Positions 53,016 to 62,139 of a stretch of DNA of 64,000 nucleotides are shown here, piece after piece (within the stretch, counting starts at the first letter, position 1; every line of letters begins with the position of its first letter). The translations under genes and the position numbers were made by a program. Below the pieces are notes generated by a model. That model worked only from the letters and a program-made list of their open reading frames with translations. It had not been told where the DNA came from and did no database searches. The stretch is from Nitrospira sp. Lineage in GTDB: Bacteria > Nitrospirota > Nitrospiria > Nitrospirales > UBA8639. The DNA is taken from assembly GCA_024760505.1 (NCBI GenBank), contig CP058931.1:372001-436000 (forward strand), given 5' to 3'.

Positions 53016-53792
53016 TTATGAGGTGTGAGAATACCGATACAGTGTTTTGATGGACTGAATCCCATCTCGCCAGCGGATTTTTTTCCCGTCCGCTTTACTT
53101 CTGGGCAAATAAGAAATCGGCACCTCTGTCACGCGCCAATTCTTTTGAGCCACTTTCAGTGTGAGCTCCAACTCCAATTCAAATCCTGATTCTTCGAGCG
53201 AGATATCGCTCAAAACTTCCTGTTTAAAGACTTTGTAACCGGTCCATACATCCGTCAATGATAACCCCGTCGCAGCATTGGTTAACGTGGTGAAAATCTT
53301 GTTACCCAGATAGGAGACCGGTGGCCAACTCCCTTTCCAGCCCCCCATAAACCTGGACCCGTAGACAACATCGGCCCGGCCTGTTATCACCGGCTCCAAC
53401 AGTCGATGATAGTCCTCTGGACTATATTCCAAATCGGCGTCCTGCACGATGACAATGCTCCCTCGAACCTGCCGAAATCCCGTTTTCAGGGCTGCGCCCT
53501 TCCCTTGATTGTGTTGGTGAGCCAACACCCGGACTTGAGAGCCATCGTCACGTGACTCACAGGTTACCTTCTGGCTTTCTTCGTTCTCGATAGCCCCCTG
53601 ACCGAACTGCTTGTAGAGCCATTCCCGAGTTCCATCCGTGGACCCGTCATCCACAATGATTAGTTCTTTTGGAATTTTCACCTTTTGCACGCGGCCGACA
53701 ATCGTCTCAATCGTTTTTCGTTCGTTGAAGACCGGAATAACAATACTCACCAATTGAATTTTTTGATTTATTGTATCTTGAAGCTGTTCCAT
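53016..53792 (-). CDS. GT2-family glycosyltransferase (polyprenyl-phosphate sugar type)
   Basis: The 258-residue enzyme has the GT2 fold of dolichol- or undecaprenyl-phosphate mannosyl/glucosyltransferases: SIVIPVFNERKTIETIV, IIVDDGSTDGT, HQHNQGKGAALKTGF, and IVQDADLEYSPEDY (the metal-binding DxD-like motif). YGSRFMGG and LTDVWTGYKVF are also typical. No membrane helices are added at the C-terminus. I chose the ATG at 53792 with GGAAAGAG before it. It would load a sugar on a lipid carrier for envelope glycosylation. It stands alone on the minus strand. Confidence 0.9.
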   Translation of the reverse strand: MEQLQDTINQKIQLVSIVIPVFNERKTIETIVGRVQKVKIPKELIIVDDGSTDGTREWLYKQFGQGAIENEESQKVTCESRDDGSQVRVLAHQHNQGKGAALKTGFRQVRGSIVIVQDADLEYSPEDYHRLLEPVITGRADVVYGSRFMGGWKGSWPPVSYLGNKIFTTLTNAATGLSLTDVWTGYKVFKQEVLSDISLEESGFELELELTLKVAQKNWRVTEVPISYLPRSKADGKKIRWRDGIQSIKTLYRYSHTS

Positions 53793-54229
53793 ATCTCTTT
53801 CCACCGCAGCGGGCATGGCCGCCTGTAATCAATTGCTGAGGAGATTTCTGGTAGCCTACCATGAACGTCCAGAAAACCCCTCTCATTTTTTGGGGAGGAA
53901 ATTCACCACCAAGAAAATCTCCAATTTTTGACAAGGAGATCTCACAATTATCTGTTGGAGTGATCAATCCGGACTGACGGATAGCATCCATTTGTGACCA
54001 TGTTTCTCCTCGCCATTCCGATTTTTTTTCATTGTCTCACACACCTTTCCTGTCCCATCCTCTTTGTCTCATGACACACCTCATGACACCCGATCCCTTG
54101 AGATAGATTGACTAATAATAGCTCAATTTCCATGCGTTACAATGCCCAACCAATCCGGCACTCTCCTTGCGTAATCCATCGGTAAAAAAAATTGATGAAG
54201 CAATACGACAAGAAATGGAGGGAGGCAGG
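53793..54229. other. divergent intergenic region
   Basis: No supportable gene. It probably contains promoters for the glycosyltransferase and the response regulator. No operator recognised. Confidence 0.3.
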
Positions 54230-54646
54230 ATGAACATGACGGTATCTTTACCACAGACATTAGAAAGGACAACCGGCATCAATTCTGTCACCATACTGCT
54301 CATTGATGATTCCCCGGATAATTTTATGGTCCTGGGAGATATCTTAGAACAAATGGGTTATCAGGTTGTTTGTGCAGAAGATGGCGAGAAGGGACTTGAA
54401 CACGCCCAACGCGTTCAACCCGACTTGATATTTATGGATGTGAAAATGCCTGGCCTTGATGGATTCCAAGCCTGTGAACGACTTCGAGCACAGGAGAACT
54501 TTCAGCTTACCCCGATTATTCTTATGAGCGCGCAATCGGAAATCACTCTTCGAGACCGGACCTTCGAAGCTGGAGGCTCTGAGTTTTGGCCTAAACCCAT
54601 AACCCCCACGAAAATCCGGACCGAACTTCCTCGATTTTTAATATAA
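54230..54646 (+). CDS. single-domain response regulator
   Basis: The 138-residue protein is one receiver domain with about 20 residues before it. The acidic pair is D26-D27 (LLIDDSPDN), the phosphorylated Asp D70 (IFMDVKMPGLDG), and the Lys K122 (FWPKPITP). The switch residue is Ser 100 (ILMSAQS). No output domain, so it works by binding a partner. GGAGGCAGG fits the ATG at 54230; a longer frame from 54167 has no ribosome site. No kinase gene is adjacent. Distinct from the receiver protein at 12 kb. Confidence 0.85.
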   Translation: MNMTVSLPQTLERTTGINSVTILLIDDSPDNFMVLGDILEQMGYQVVCAEDGEKGLEHAQRVQPDLIFMDVKMPGLDGFQACERLRAQENFQLTPIILMSAQSEITLRDRTFEAGGSEFWPKPITPTKIRTELPRFLI

Positions 54647-55769
54647 TACGGTTCAAGTTAGATCGGGTTTTACATTAACTGCAAGCGGAATTCAGTGGGG
54701 ATGTGCCCCCTAAGGGGCGATCTCCCTCTTTCTATTGATACTAGAAAATTTCCCATTCAATACACTTAATTATCTAAATGGATACATGCATCTTCCCCAA
54801 GTAAACAAAATCCCACTCCCATGGGAAGCCCTCACTCCCCCTGCCCCCATTGCTCAAATCATTGCTACATGCCCTGATATAGAGACCGGACTTTGACATG
54901 GCATCTAAATTGCTGTTTAATTTATTAATGTGGGATTTTCTTCAAAATTCTCCATTTAAGATACATTTTTGAAGGGAAAACCCCACAGGAAGAGTCATTT
55001 AACAGACGCCAATTTGGCTTATTTACCTTTTACAACCTGGAGAAAGTACGCATGGTCACCGGTCTAAGAAAAAATTCTACTATCAGCCTATCCACTTGGG
55101 GCCAACGCGGAACGGCAGGGTTGGTCGAGGAATGGGAACCCCGAATACCCATTCCTGAAGAAAAGCAACAAACCCGTCGACGTTCATCCATCTCCAGTCC
55201 GGCCTCAATCGAGCCGACCACGGAGAGGGAAAATCTTAAGAAATAGGGACGCTCCCCCCCCTCAAGAAGACTCGCTCAATCTTCTTCGTATAAGTGATGT
55301 ATCCAGCCATCCCCCATGGACTGGGTTTCGGGTGACAAACTTTGAGCCTTCTACCCGAGTGACGTTCTACAAGCCCCTCCTCATCATAAGAATCTCCCAC
55401 CCTCTCCGGAAAATATTTTCTCGGAGTCTAGGAAAAATATCATTTACCCCAGACAATGTGGGTCTTCCCTTGACCCCATTGCTCTTAAGTAGGTCTGTTC
55501 TGGAAGCAGAAAGTAACAACCTGACGAGGATTCAATAATTGACTGAGGCCGACTGACAAGAGAAGTATTTTTGAGGGAAACGATATCGTCCGAGGTCAAA
55601 TATGGCTCAGCCGAAAGCTATCAATTCATGTAGGATTACCAGCCTTCCTTTTTCTGGGACTGATCTCAGGAATTACCCAGCCACATCTTCATTCCAAGTG
55701 GATTCTCGCATGCTTCTGATTGCACAATCTTTTGCGATTCCCGTAAGGTAGAGCCTTGAAATTCTATTT
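54647..55769. other. long gene-poor region
   Basis: Apart from the doubtful short ORF at 55052-55246, nothing supportable was seen in this 1.1-kb stretch. A small GCCCC/GGGGC hairpin lies at 54705-54718 downstream of the response regulator. Confidence 0.35.
55052..55246 (+). CDS. possible short basic protein
   Basis: A 64-codon frame has GGAGAAAG before its ATG. The protein is Arg/Ser/Thr-rich and polar with no domain that I recognise (WGQRGTAGLVEEWEPRIPIP in the middle). It may be a real small protein or a chance frame in a gene-poor stretch. Confidence 0.25.
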   Translation: MVTGLRKNSTISLSTWGQRGTAGLVEEWEPRIPIPEEKQQTRRRSSISSPASIEPTTERENLKK

Positions 55770-56966
55770 TTGCAGTATTCTAACGATACGTTTGTGAAAA
55801 TACTCTCCTTTCTCAGGCTTGGCCTGTTGTGGTATCTGGTGAGTCTGTCTCCGGCTCTGCTTTGGGCTGCCCCTCCGAATGTGGTCCTGAGCCGCGCACT
55901 CCACTTTTCTTCTCCCGATGGCACTCCCATCACCATAGAACCCGGAAAATATTTCATTGAACAAGCCGGACCATCTAAAATGCGGGTCATCCCTGAAGGG
56001 GATAAACCGGGTCTCACCATTCAGGCAGAATCTCTCACTCACGAGCAATACGAATTGTTTTCTCCTATGGCTCTCACTCGGCCTCAAAAGAACGAAGAGG
56101 TCTTAATTGAACTCCTCTTACCGGGCGGAATCCGCCTGGAGGCCCGAGGATCAACGAAGGCTCCTCCCGAACCACCCAAAATCCCCGTGGTCTCGTCTCC
56201 TCCTCCATCCCCATTGACTCAAGTGCCTGAAGCTGCAGCGAGTGTTCCCCCTCCTGTCCCTATGTCTCCTCCATCAATTCAAGAGGACACTCCGGCTACC
56301 CTGGCCTCACCCGCTGGTGATTCTTCTGCCATGACGAAGAGTTTAGATACCTTCTTCCCGTACCATGCCCCTCAGGTTTCTGCCCAAGGCACACGGGTTA
56401 TCGTGGATGAGCAGGAACCGGGAAAAGACCCGTTGTACCTGTCTGTCTTATCCCCGGACCATATTGGATTGACGATGTTTGAACAACCCGCCCTTTTTTG
56501 GTTTATTGCCCAACTGACGTCGCAACCCGTGGATGTCATGATTATGGATGAAGGGAATACACAAATACTGCTCGATGTCCGCATGCTCCCTCCTATTCAA
56601 CCCGGCATTCATAAGGTAGACCTGAAGGATTATGGGATCAGGCTCCAACTCAATACGACCTACCAATGGAAAATCGTTCTTCAAGGCCTGAACCCAGGAG
56701 AAAGCCATACAACCAACGGGTGGATCATGCGGGTCTCGCCTTCGGCCAGCGTAGCAACTCTTGCCAATCTCCCATCCATTAATGCGACTCCCACGGAACC
56801 ACTCCTTGAAGCAGGGCTCTGGTATGACGCCATCTGGGCCTTATCAGAACGCCTTCACAACGATCCCACCGATACCCGAGCTCTCACCCAGCGAGCCAAT
56901 CTTTTTGAACAAGTTGGTCTCCTCCCGCCGGCCAAGCAGGATCGTGCTCACCTTCCTCTTCCCTAG
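55770..56966 (+). CDS. exported YSGI-like protein with C-terminal DUF928-type domain
   Basis: The protein has up to 398 residues. A signal peptide ends near LLWAAPP. Residues about 38-128 are a YSGI-like domain (LSRALHFSSPDGTPITIEPG, ELLLPGGIRLEARGS). A Pro-rich linker follows, and residues 220-390 match DUF928: SPDHIGLTMFEQPALFWFIA, GWIMRVSP, GLWYDAIWALSERL and LFEQVGL. DUF928 proteins occur mainly in cyanobacteria and other envelope-rich bacteria, often beside CHAT or caspase-like genes. The first codon is uncertain: TTG at 55770 or GTG at 55794, neither with a strong ribosome site. Confidence 0.7.
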   Translation: MQYSNDTFVKILSFLRLGLLWYLVSLSPALLWAAPPNVVLSRALHFSSPDGTPITIEPGKYFIEQAGPSKMRVIPEGDKPGLTIQAESLTHEQYELFSPMALTRPQKNEEVLIELLLPGGIRLEARGSTKAPPEPPKIPVVSSPPPSPLTQVPEAAASVPPPVPMSPPSIQEDTPATLASPAGDSSAMTKSLDTFFPYHAPQVSAQGTRVIVDEQEPGKDPLYLSVLSPDHIGLTMFEQPALFWFIAQLTSQPVDVMIMDEGNTQILLDVRMLPPIQPGIHKVDLKDYGIRLQLNTTYQWKIVLQGLNPGESHTTNGWIMRVSPSASVATLANLPSINATPTEPLLEAGLWYDAIWALSERLHNDPTDTRALTQRANLFEQVGLLPPAKQDRAHLPLP

Positions 56967-57286
56967 AAAAAACAAGTAGTGCCGCGTTGAGAGAAATTTC
57001 CTGCTCAGGTGGATTCCCTCATTGTTTTTCTTTCAGTCACTTACCTGTAGCTAAACATACGTAACCATGACTGGTTGTCGCGAAAATTCCCCATAACAGT
57101 CAACAAAATCAGCCATTTCCTTACTTTTTTTGCCTGGCATCGGTACACTTGCAACAGATTTTTCCCGTTCATCAGAGTCAACCAATCAGCCAGGCGTGAA
57201 CCTTGAGCTTAATTGGCACGACAGACCCCACAAGAACTTCCACAGCGTCAGACCTGAGATAAAAGACGACCATGTAAGGAAACTCC
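56967..57286. other. intergenic region
   Basis: Nothing supportable seen in these 320 bp. Confidence 0.3.
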
Positions 57287-57424
57287 ATGCGTGTTCTGAT
57301 CCTTTCGATATTCACGGCGCTATTCCTGGCATCATCCCTTGCACATACAGCAATTTCCCAGCTCAACAAACAGATTTCCGTCCTCAAACAACACATCGGC
57401 TCTCTTCAAAGGGCAGGCTGTTGA
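57287..57424 (+). CDS. 45-residue exported peptide upstream of the spike-like protein
   Basis: An ATG with GTAAGGA upstream starts a 45-codon frame: a signal peptide (VLILSIFTALFLASSLAHTA) and a short coiled coil (ISQLNKQISVLKQHIGSLQ) ending RAGC. The stop lies 18 bases before the next gene's ATG, so both are in one operon. The coiled coil resembles that of the next protein (LYKQITALQQQVAGLQAQV). It may be a real micro-protein or the truncated remnant of a paralogue of the next gene. Confidence 0.55.
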   Translation: MRVLILSIFTALFLASSLAHTAISQLNKQISVLKQHIGSLQRAGC

Positions 57425-57442
57425 AACCAAAGGAGGTCTTTC

Positions 57443-57979
57443 ATGCGAAAAATGTTATTGGTCCTTGCAAGTATTCTGTTCATTACTCATTTTTCATTCG
57501 CTCTCGCCGCTGATCCGAACATGGGAAAGGTCCAACCGCCCTCCATGGTCCCACAACGGGGAGGGACCATTCCGCAGCTTCAATTGACACCGGATTATCT
57601 CTACAAACAAATCACGGCACTCCAACAACAGGTTGCCGGCCTGCAAGCCCAGGTGAACGCTCTCCGATCGGTTGTCCAGGTTACTCAAAACGGGGCGACT
57701 ATTCAGGCGGCATATCTGACCATCAACGGCCAAAACAATCTGGCCATGATTTCTTCAAAAAAAATCAATCTGACCGCTGGAGATGATTTGACCCTCACAA
57801 GCGGAAAAGACATGTCCTTACAAAGCCAGAAAGATGTCACGGCTGAAGGCGCCGGCAAAATAAGACTTAAAGCCCCACAAATAAAATTAAATGACGGCAC
57901 ACAGCCTCTGGCAGTCGTCGGAAGCTCGGTCTCCGGAGGGAAAGTCATCAACGGGAGTGTGAGCGTCTTTGTTAAATAA
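57443..57979 (+). CDS. exported spike-like protein with VgrG/gp5-type beta repeats
   Basis: The 178-residue protein has a signal peptide (MRKMLLVLASILFITHFSFA), a coiled coil (LYKQITALQQQVAGLQAQVN), and about 90 residues of short beta repeats: ISSKKINLTAGDDLTLTSGK, DMSLQSQKDVTAEGAGKIRL, KAPQIKLNDG. These are like the triangular beta-helix tip of VgrG and gp5 needles. A perfect AAGGAGGT precedes the ATG. Unlike VgrG it has a signal peptide and no gp27-like base, so it is not a T6SS spike as such. A trimeric exported fibre is the likely shape; the role is unknown. Confidence 0.7.
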   Translation: MRKMLLVLASILFITHFSFALAADPNMGKVQPPSMVPQRGGTIPQLQLTPDYLYKQITALQQQVAGLQAQVNALRSVVQVTQNGATIQAAYLTINGQNNLAMISSKKINLTAGDDLTLTSGKDMSLQSQKDVTAEGAGKIRLKAPQIKLNDGTQPLAVVGSSVSGGKVINGSVSVFVK

Positions 57980-59231
57980 TAAATCCAGCGATTCTTCGAG
58001 GTTCAATTGGCAGTCAGAAGAAAAAGGAGTCAGTCCCGGGGAGCCCCCTGTCTTTCACGAGGCAGCTAAAATTTTCCCCATTGCCGGACTGCGATTGAAA
58101 GAACACCAGGCCTAAGACTCATGAGAAACAAGAAAGACCTTCATCACGATATTTCCGGTTGATGGCATGTCCAGCACCAACATTGAAAAACCCCAACCGC
58201 CCCGCTGGCGCGTCCGTTCAGGAAAAACAACTTGTACCCACCCATTAGCCTTTCTGATGCCAATGGGTACGCGGTTGGGATTCCCTCTGGAGTTTCTGCG
58301 ACATGCAAAACAACGCGACCACTTCTCCCTTGACCATTCAACGTTTAAAAACCCTCCCTTCCACTTCGCCGAGTACCACCTCAGCGGAATTCTCAACGCC
58401 CAGTTTTGGAGGGAGCGTATGAAACCATTCCTATATTTTGGATTGTGGCAATGATACCGTCACGGTAGGAAATGGAGCGAAATGTATTGGGACTCCTATG
58501 CCAGCATGTAACCTGTCAACACGGAATATTGGAAAATGAGTTTGCCAGGGGACCAGTGGGCGGTGTGGGAACAACCCTCCCAGTTCGTTTTGTCCGGCGG
58601 GTCAAGTCCTGCAAGGAATTGTTGTGCGATCCGGTCTATTTGTTCCTAGCGGGATGCTGTTTTGTCGAAACGAGTTTGATTCACCGCGATAAAAAAACAG
58701 CATCGATTTTCTTATAATGCTTATTGCAAGGCCTGGCTGCCAGAAAATCTGCGGATAAAAACTTAGAATTATTACGCTATTACATACCCCTCGAAAAACC
58801 CGTTCGGTGGCTTGCGGATAAACAAGAGGCCTTCCTCCACTCACTTGTAGAAGTAGGCAGATTCTTTTTAAACAGGCCTTCGTAATGGGTTTCCAAGACA
58901 GCAGAACCCTCACTTATTGAGGTTCAATGCCGGATAGGCACCATTCTCTCTTCCTCATCATTTTATAAATAGGCCTCGAAACGGTCAGTATATTCGTATC
59001 TGCCACCAATGTTTACGGCATGTACCCGTTTCGGTACTTCCCCGCGTCACACCAGTCGAAGATTTCCAGGACCTATGATGTATTCTCTCTTTGCTTTTCT
59101 CATTAAAATTAATTGTTTAGGTTGCATTCCTGGTTGGCCAGAAGCTACAACACGACCAACGGCATCAAGGTTGCTTTTATTTGGAATCAGGAAGGGGTCA
59201 CAGCCGACCGACCAAATAGAGAGGCAACACC
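57980..59231. other. 1.25-kb region without convincing genes
   Basis: Several overlapping frames on both strands (58112-58454, 58602-58913) lack ribosome sites and recognisable sequence. They could be decayed genes. Nothing is called here. Confidence 0.35.
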
Positions 59232-59312
59232 ATGGAAGGTATTTTACTCATCATCATCAGTTGCGTAAGTCTGTTGGGGTTGGTTTCTTTATATTGGTTA
59301 TGGCGACCATAG
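59232..59312 (+). CDS. possible 26-residue single-helix membrane peptide
   Basis: AGAGAGG lies seven bases before an ATG that opens a 26-codon frame. The peptide is one hydrophobic helix (MEGILLIIISCVSLLGLVSL, then YWLWRP). Length and form resemble small membrane subunits or regulators such as KdpF or CydX, but it is not beside a transporter or oxidase gene here. Evidence is the ribosome site and composition only. Confidence 0.4.
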   Translation: MEGILLIIISCVSLLGLVSLYWLWRP

Positions 59313-59578
59313 GCATGAACCCTATTGAAAAAGAAGTTTATCCAACCCCTAACCATGCCTTCCCTCAGGACTTCCATGCTCCCGATTCAACCAGGCAGAT
59401 GGAATGACTTATTCCCCATCAATCCAAATCGATTTTATGGCACTGAATTTTTGTATTCCATTGGATGTGAACATTTCATTCGGCTAATATCTTTTGCGAA
59501 CAAAGAAGTCTGTAATTCTCACTGCGTCAGTTTTTTAGCGGATTCTGTGGCCTACGGCTTCAAAAGGAGAGACAAGAG

Positions 59579-59797
59579 ATGAACGACACAATGACCATTA
59601 GTCGATCATGTGAAAAGGGAATGTATCTATTTCGGGAAGGCGATTATGTGTGGAGAGTGAACGAAGACGGCAAGGTGGATTGTGCCGTTCTAGGTCATAC
59701 CACTGTTTTCGAACTTCTCACCTTCATTCAGAAATGGAAAACCCCGTCTCGTCGGATCTTTCAAGACTATCCCTTCCAGGATTTTCTCACTGACTGA
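59579..59797 (+). CDS. small hypothetical protein
   Basis: The 72-residue protein has AAGGAGAG before its ATG and natural composition: SCEKGMYLFREGDYVWRVNE, DGKVDCAVLGHT, then a helical end with FIQKWKTPSRRIFQDYPFQD. The first half looks like a small beta domain. No family recognised. It stands alone. Confidence 0.55.
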   Translation: MNDTMTISRSCEKGMYLFREGDYVWRVNEDGKVDCAVLGHTTVFELLTFIQKWKTPSRRIFQDYPFQDFLTD

Positions 59798-59909
59798 CCG
59801 GACTTTCATCCCCGACCTCCAATTCTCATCACCCTGCTTATGACTGCCTGGTTCTTCGGCTACATGCTTGACACCGATCTTTTTTGACAAGCCCACGTGA
59901 ACATCATTG

Positions 59910-59956
59910 AAAAGCCGAGGCCATGCAGGATTCTACGAATCCTGACGGCCTCGGCT
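59910..59956 (-). terminator. terminator of the metzincin operon
   Basis: Long hairpin: outer stem GCCGAGGCC/GGCCTCGGC (59914-59922 and 59947-59955), inner stem AGGATTC/GAATCCT (59927-59933 and 59937-59943). On the minus strand it is followed by TTTT. Confidence 0.7.
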
Positions 59957-60076
59957 CCCAAATCGACGTCCCATTGAACATGCCCGGGGATCTGATCGAA
60001 GCCCATTCCCCTATAGATAATCAGAAACCACAAGCAGTATTGTCCCGGGATCCATCACTCACGACCTTCTGCTTTT

Positions 60077-61177
60077 TCACTGAACCCTGATGGGAATATA
60101 CGCACGATTATTTGAACCATTCACCTCATTGATATCATTGTCCTCATCAACGATGATTCCCAGCCAGTAATTCTGTCCCGCATTCAGATAATTGGGAATG
60201 ACCACGGGAATTGTGGTGGTTAACACGTCGGCGGGATGAATCGAGCCAAAGGTTCCCCCACCAATACGGGTATCGCTATAACTAATAAAGTCATTGGTTG
60301 AGACATAGATGCCAAACGTCACATTGGAATGAGTCTGTTTCCCATTATTTTCGATGGTAAATTCCGGCCGCACTACACTTCCCCGATTCACCCGATACCC
60401 GGGCTCCCCGGCGATCGTAATACCCGTCAACGTCCCGGTGTTGGCACTATTCCGGACCCGTACCCGGTCATGACTTGAATACTCGCCGCTGGCTCCGGTT
60501 CTTCGCCAGTGCGAGGCGGACACATCGTTAAAGGAGGAGCTTTGCGAGCCATACAGCACCCGCGCCCCATGCGAAGCATCTTCCCCGAAATACGTGATAG
60601 CTGATCCCCCATTGGTGTGATGGTGGCGCCAGGAATCACCCATGACATTGTATTCCCAATTGACATGCATCAGGCCAAGATAGTGTCCGGCCTCGTGCAC
60701 GATGACCGCATCGATGGGACGGCTTGAGCCGGTATAAGTAAAATTCGCGTTTTTGTTTTGGGAGGTCGTCCAGGACCGCCCTGTGGAATCCAGCACAATA
60801 TCCACTTCATCCAGTCCATAATGCCACCCGAACAACCAGTAACAGTGATAGCGCATGCGGGCCTCTCCCGGTGGAGAAATACTTGCGGCCCAAATTTCAT
60901 TTTGTCCATTTCCACTTCCCACCCCACCGGTTTCGGTCGTATGGTTGATCATAAACGGCGAGGGATTCGTGTTCGTAATATTCACACCCCGTTGGGCTGC
61001 CTGCAGAACACTCCCGGCCGGGAAACTTCCCGTATTGATCCGCGCTGTCGTGGAGTTTCCTCCCCAACGCAATTTCTTGCCACTGTCCCCATTGCATTCC
61101 AGCCAGGATGCCGAAAATGCGGGAGAACTACACAACACCACGAGAATCATGGGTACCAAAATTTTTGTCATATTCAT
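60077..61177 (-). CDS. secreted metzincin metalloprotease with CARDB-like domain
   Basis: The 366-residue protein has a signal peptide (ends AFSASW). The catalytic zinc motif is HEAGHYLGLMH at 161-171, followed by the Met-turn at M179 (YNVMGD), which places it among matrixin/M10- or M12-like metzincins. The prodomain is not apparent. The C-terminal 120 residues look like a CARDB-type Ig fold (VVRPEFTIENNGKQTHSNVT, NYWLGIIVDEDNDINEVNGS). AAGGAGGGG lies in the end of the upstream gene and the start overlaps that gene's stop by one base. Probably acts outside the cytoplasm on proteins; substrate unknown. Confidence 0.85.
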   Translation of the reverse strand: MNMTKILVPMILVVLCSSPAFSASWLECNGDSGKKLRWGGNSTTARINTGSFPAGSVLQAAQRGVNITNTNPSPFMINHTTETGGVGSGNGQNEIWAASISPPGEARMRYHCYWLFGWHYGLDEVDIVLDSTGRSWTTSQNKNANFTYTGSSRPIDAVIVHEAGHYLGLMHVNWEYNVMGDSWRHHHTNGGSAITYFGEDASHGARVLYGSQSSSFNDVSASHWRRTGASGEYSSHDRVRVRNSANTGTLTGITIAGEPGYRVNRGSVVRPEFTIENNGKQTHSNVTFGIYVSTNDFISYSDTRIGGGTFGSIHPADVLTTTIPVVIPNYLNAGQNYWLGIIVDEDNDINEVNGSNNRAYIPIRVQ

Positions 61178-62139
61178 TATCGAAGCCCCTCCTTAGCATG
61201 GATGTCATAGCGTTCTTCATCGCTTATTTTAAGTACTGCTTCATCCTTGGCCTCGAGAGCCAAGACCTCCTGGTCAGGCACTTCAAACCGTTCTTTCACA
61301 TTAGCCATCACTATTGGGGATTGAGGATCGCCCACCTGTTTATTCCACTCACGTATGGCGTCAAAAAATACTTCGGGAGTCAAAGGATCTCCGTAGGCTT
61401 CCATTGGCATAGCCTCTGGTTCTTCGGCGACATCTTTTTGGATTGGCAGAATCTGATTGCCTAAATTGACCGTCGTGACTTTTGGAGCTTCCCGCTCATA
61501 CCGGGCCTGCAGATCTTTCAAGCTCCGTCGGCTCTCCCGGCTCACTCGATCGATATAGGCCTTCATTTCAGGGCGTTCCAGCAAAGCTTTAAACGAAGGG
61601 CGAGGTATTTCCATCACATTGAGATCGAACCGTGGTTTTCCGCCAATGCGTAACGTTTTGTGGGCTTCCACAACCGGCACTCCCCAACCATTCAACACCT
61701 GATTTTCATGGATACGAAATCTTCCCTCGACACATTCCACCAGATGACAATCATCGATTTCTCCTCCCTTGACGAACAACACATCGGTTTGTCCAAGGGC
61801 AAACGCAGGCGCTGTCGACACCATGTAGACACCACCCTGCCCATCGGCCCCACCGGGAATTCGGAGCGTGACTTTTTTGTCCGGCACGTCACCTCTCAAA
61901 ACTTCCAGAACCTGGTAAGTCACGAACGTATGGGGAAGACCCTGGGGCTGTTCTTTCGTGGGCTCTGAGTTTCGATATTGGATATCAACCACAGTGCCGT
62001 ACATAATCAGACCCGCTTCACGAACTTTAGATTGAAGACCGGCTTCGCCGGCATCGTTCGGACTATGTCCCCATGCTGATGAATTGATGGCCACCATGCC
62101 AAGCATTACCGCTACGTTGAACAACACATTGAGTTTCAT
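61177..62139 (-). CDS. exported protein coupled to the metzincin protease
   Basis: The 320-residue protein has a signal peptide (VLFNVAVMLGMVAINSSAWG), then a beta-rich domain with LIMYGTVVDIQYRNSE, THFVTYQV-like sequence and VLRGDVPDKKVTLRIPGG, followed by a helical C-terminal half with EMKAYIDRVSRESRRSLKDL. The YQVLEVLRG phrase is seen in exported proteins that accompany bacterial metzincins. I chose the ATG at 62139 with AAAGGG upstream. Its stop overlaps the protease start, so both are made together; it may be an inhibitor, chaperone or binding partner. This is inference. Confidence 0.7.
   Translation of the reverse strand: MKLNVLFNVAVMLGMVAINSSAWGHSPNDAGEAGLQSKVREAGLIMYGTVVDIQYRNSEPTKEQPQGLPHTFVTYQVLEVLRGDVPDKKVTLRIPGGADGQGGVYMVSTAPAFALGQTDVLFVKGGEIDDCHLVECVEGRFRIHENQVLNGWGVPVVEAHKTLRIGGKPRFDLNVMEIPRPSFKALLERPEMKAYIDRVSRESRRSLKDLQARYEREAPKVTTVNLGNQILPIQKDVAEEPEAMPMEAYGDPLTPEVFFDAIREWNKQVGDPQSPIVMANVKERFEVPDQEVLALEAKDEAVLKISDEERYDIHAKEGLR

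Noticed and set aside
33439..57979. Idea that the secreted region is a prophage or an eCIS/T6SS
   Set aside because: No sheath, tube, baseplate, terminase or portal genes; spike-like proteins have signal peptides.
58112..58454. Overlapping frames on both strands
   Set aside because: Mutual shadows, no ribosome site, no family resemblance.
59009..59407. Plus-strand frame of 132 codons
   Set aside because: Covers, in another frame, the better supported 26-codon peptide; odd composition.
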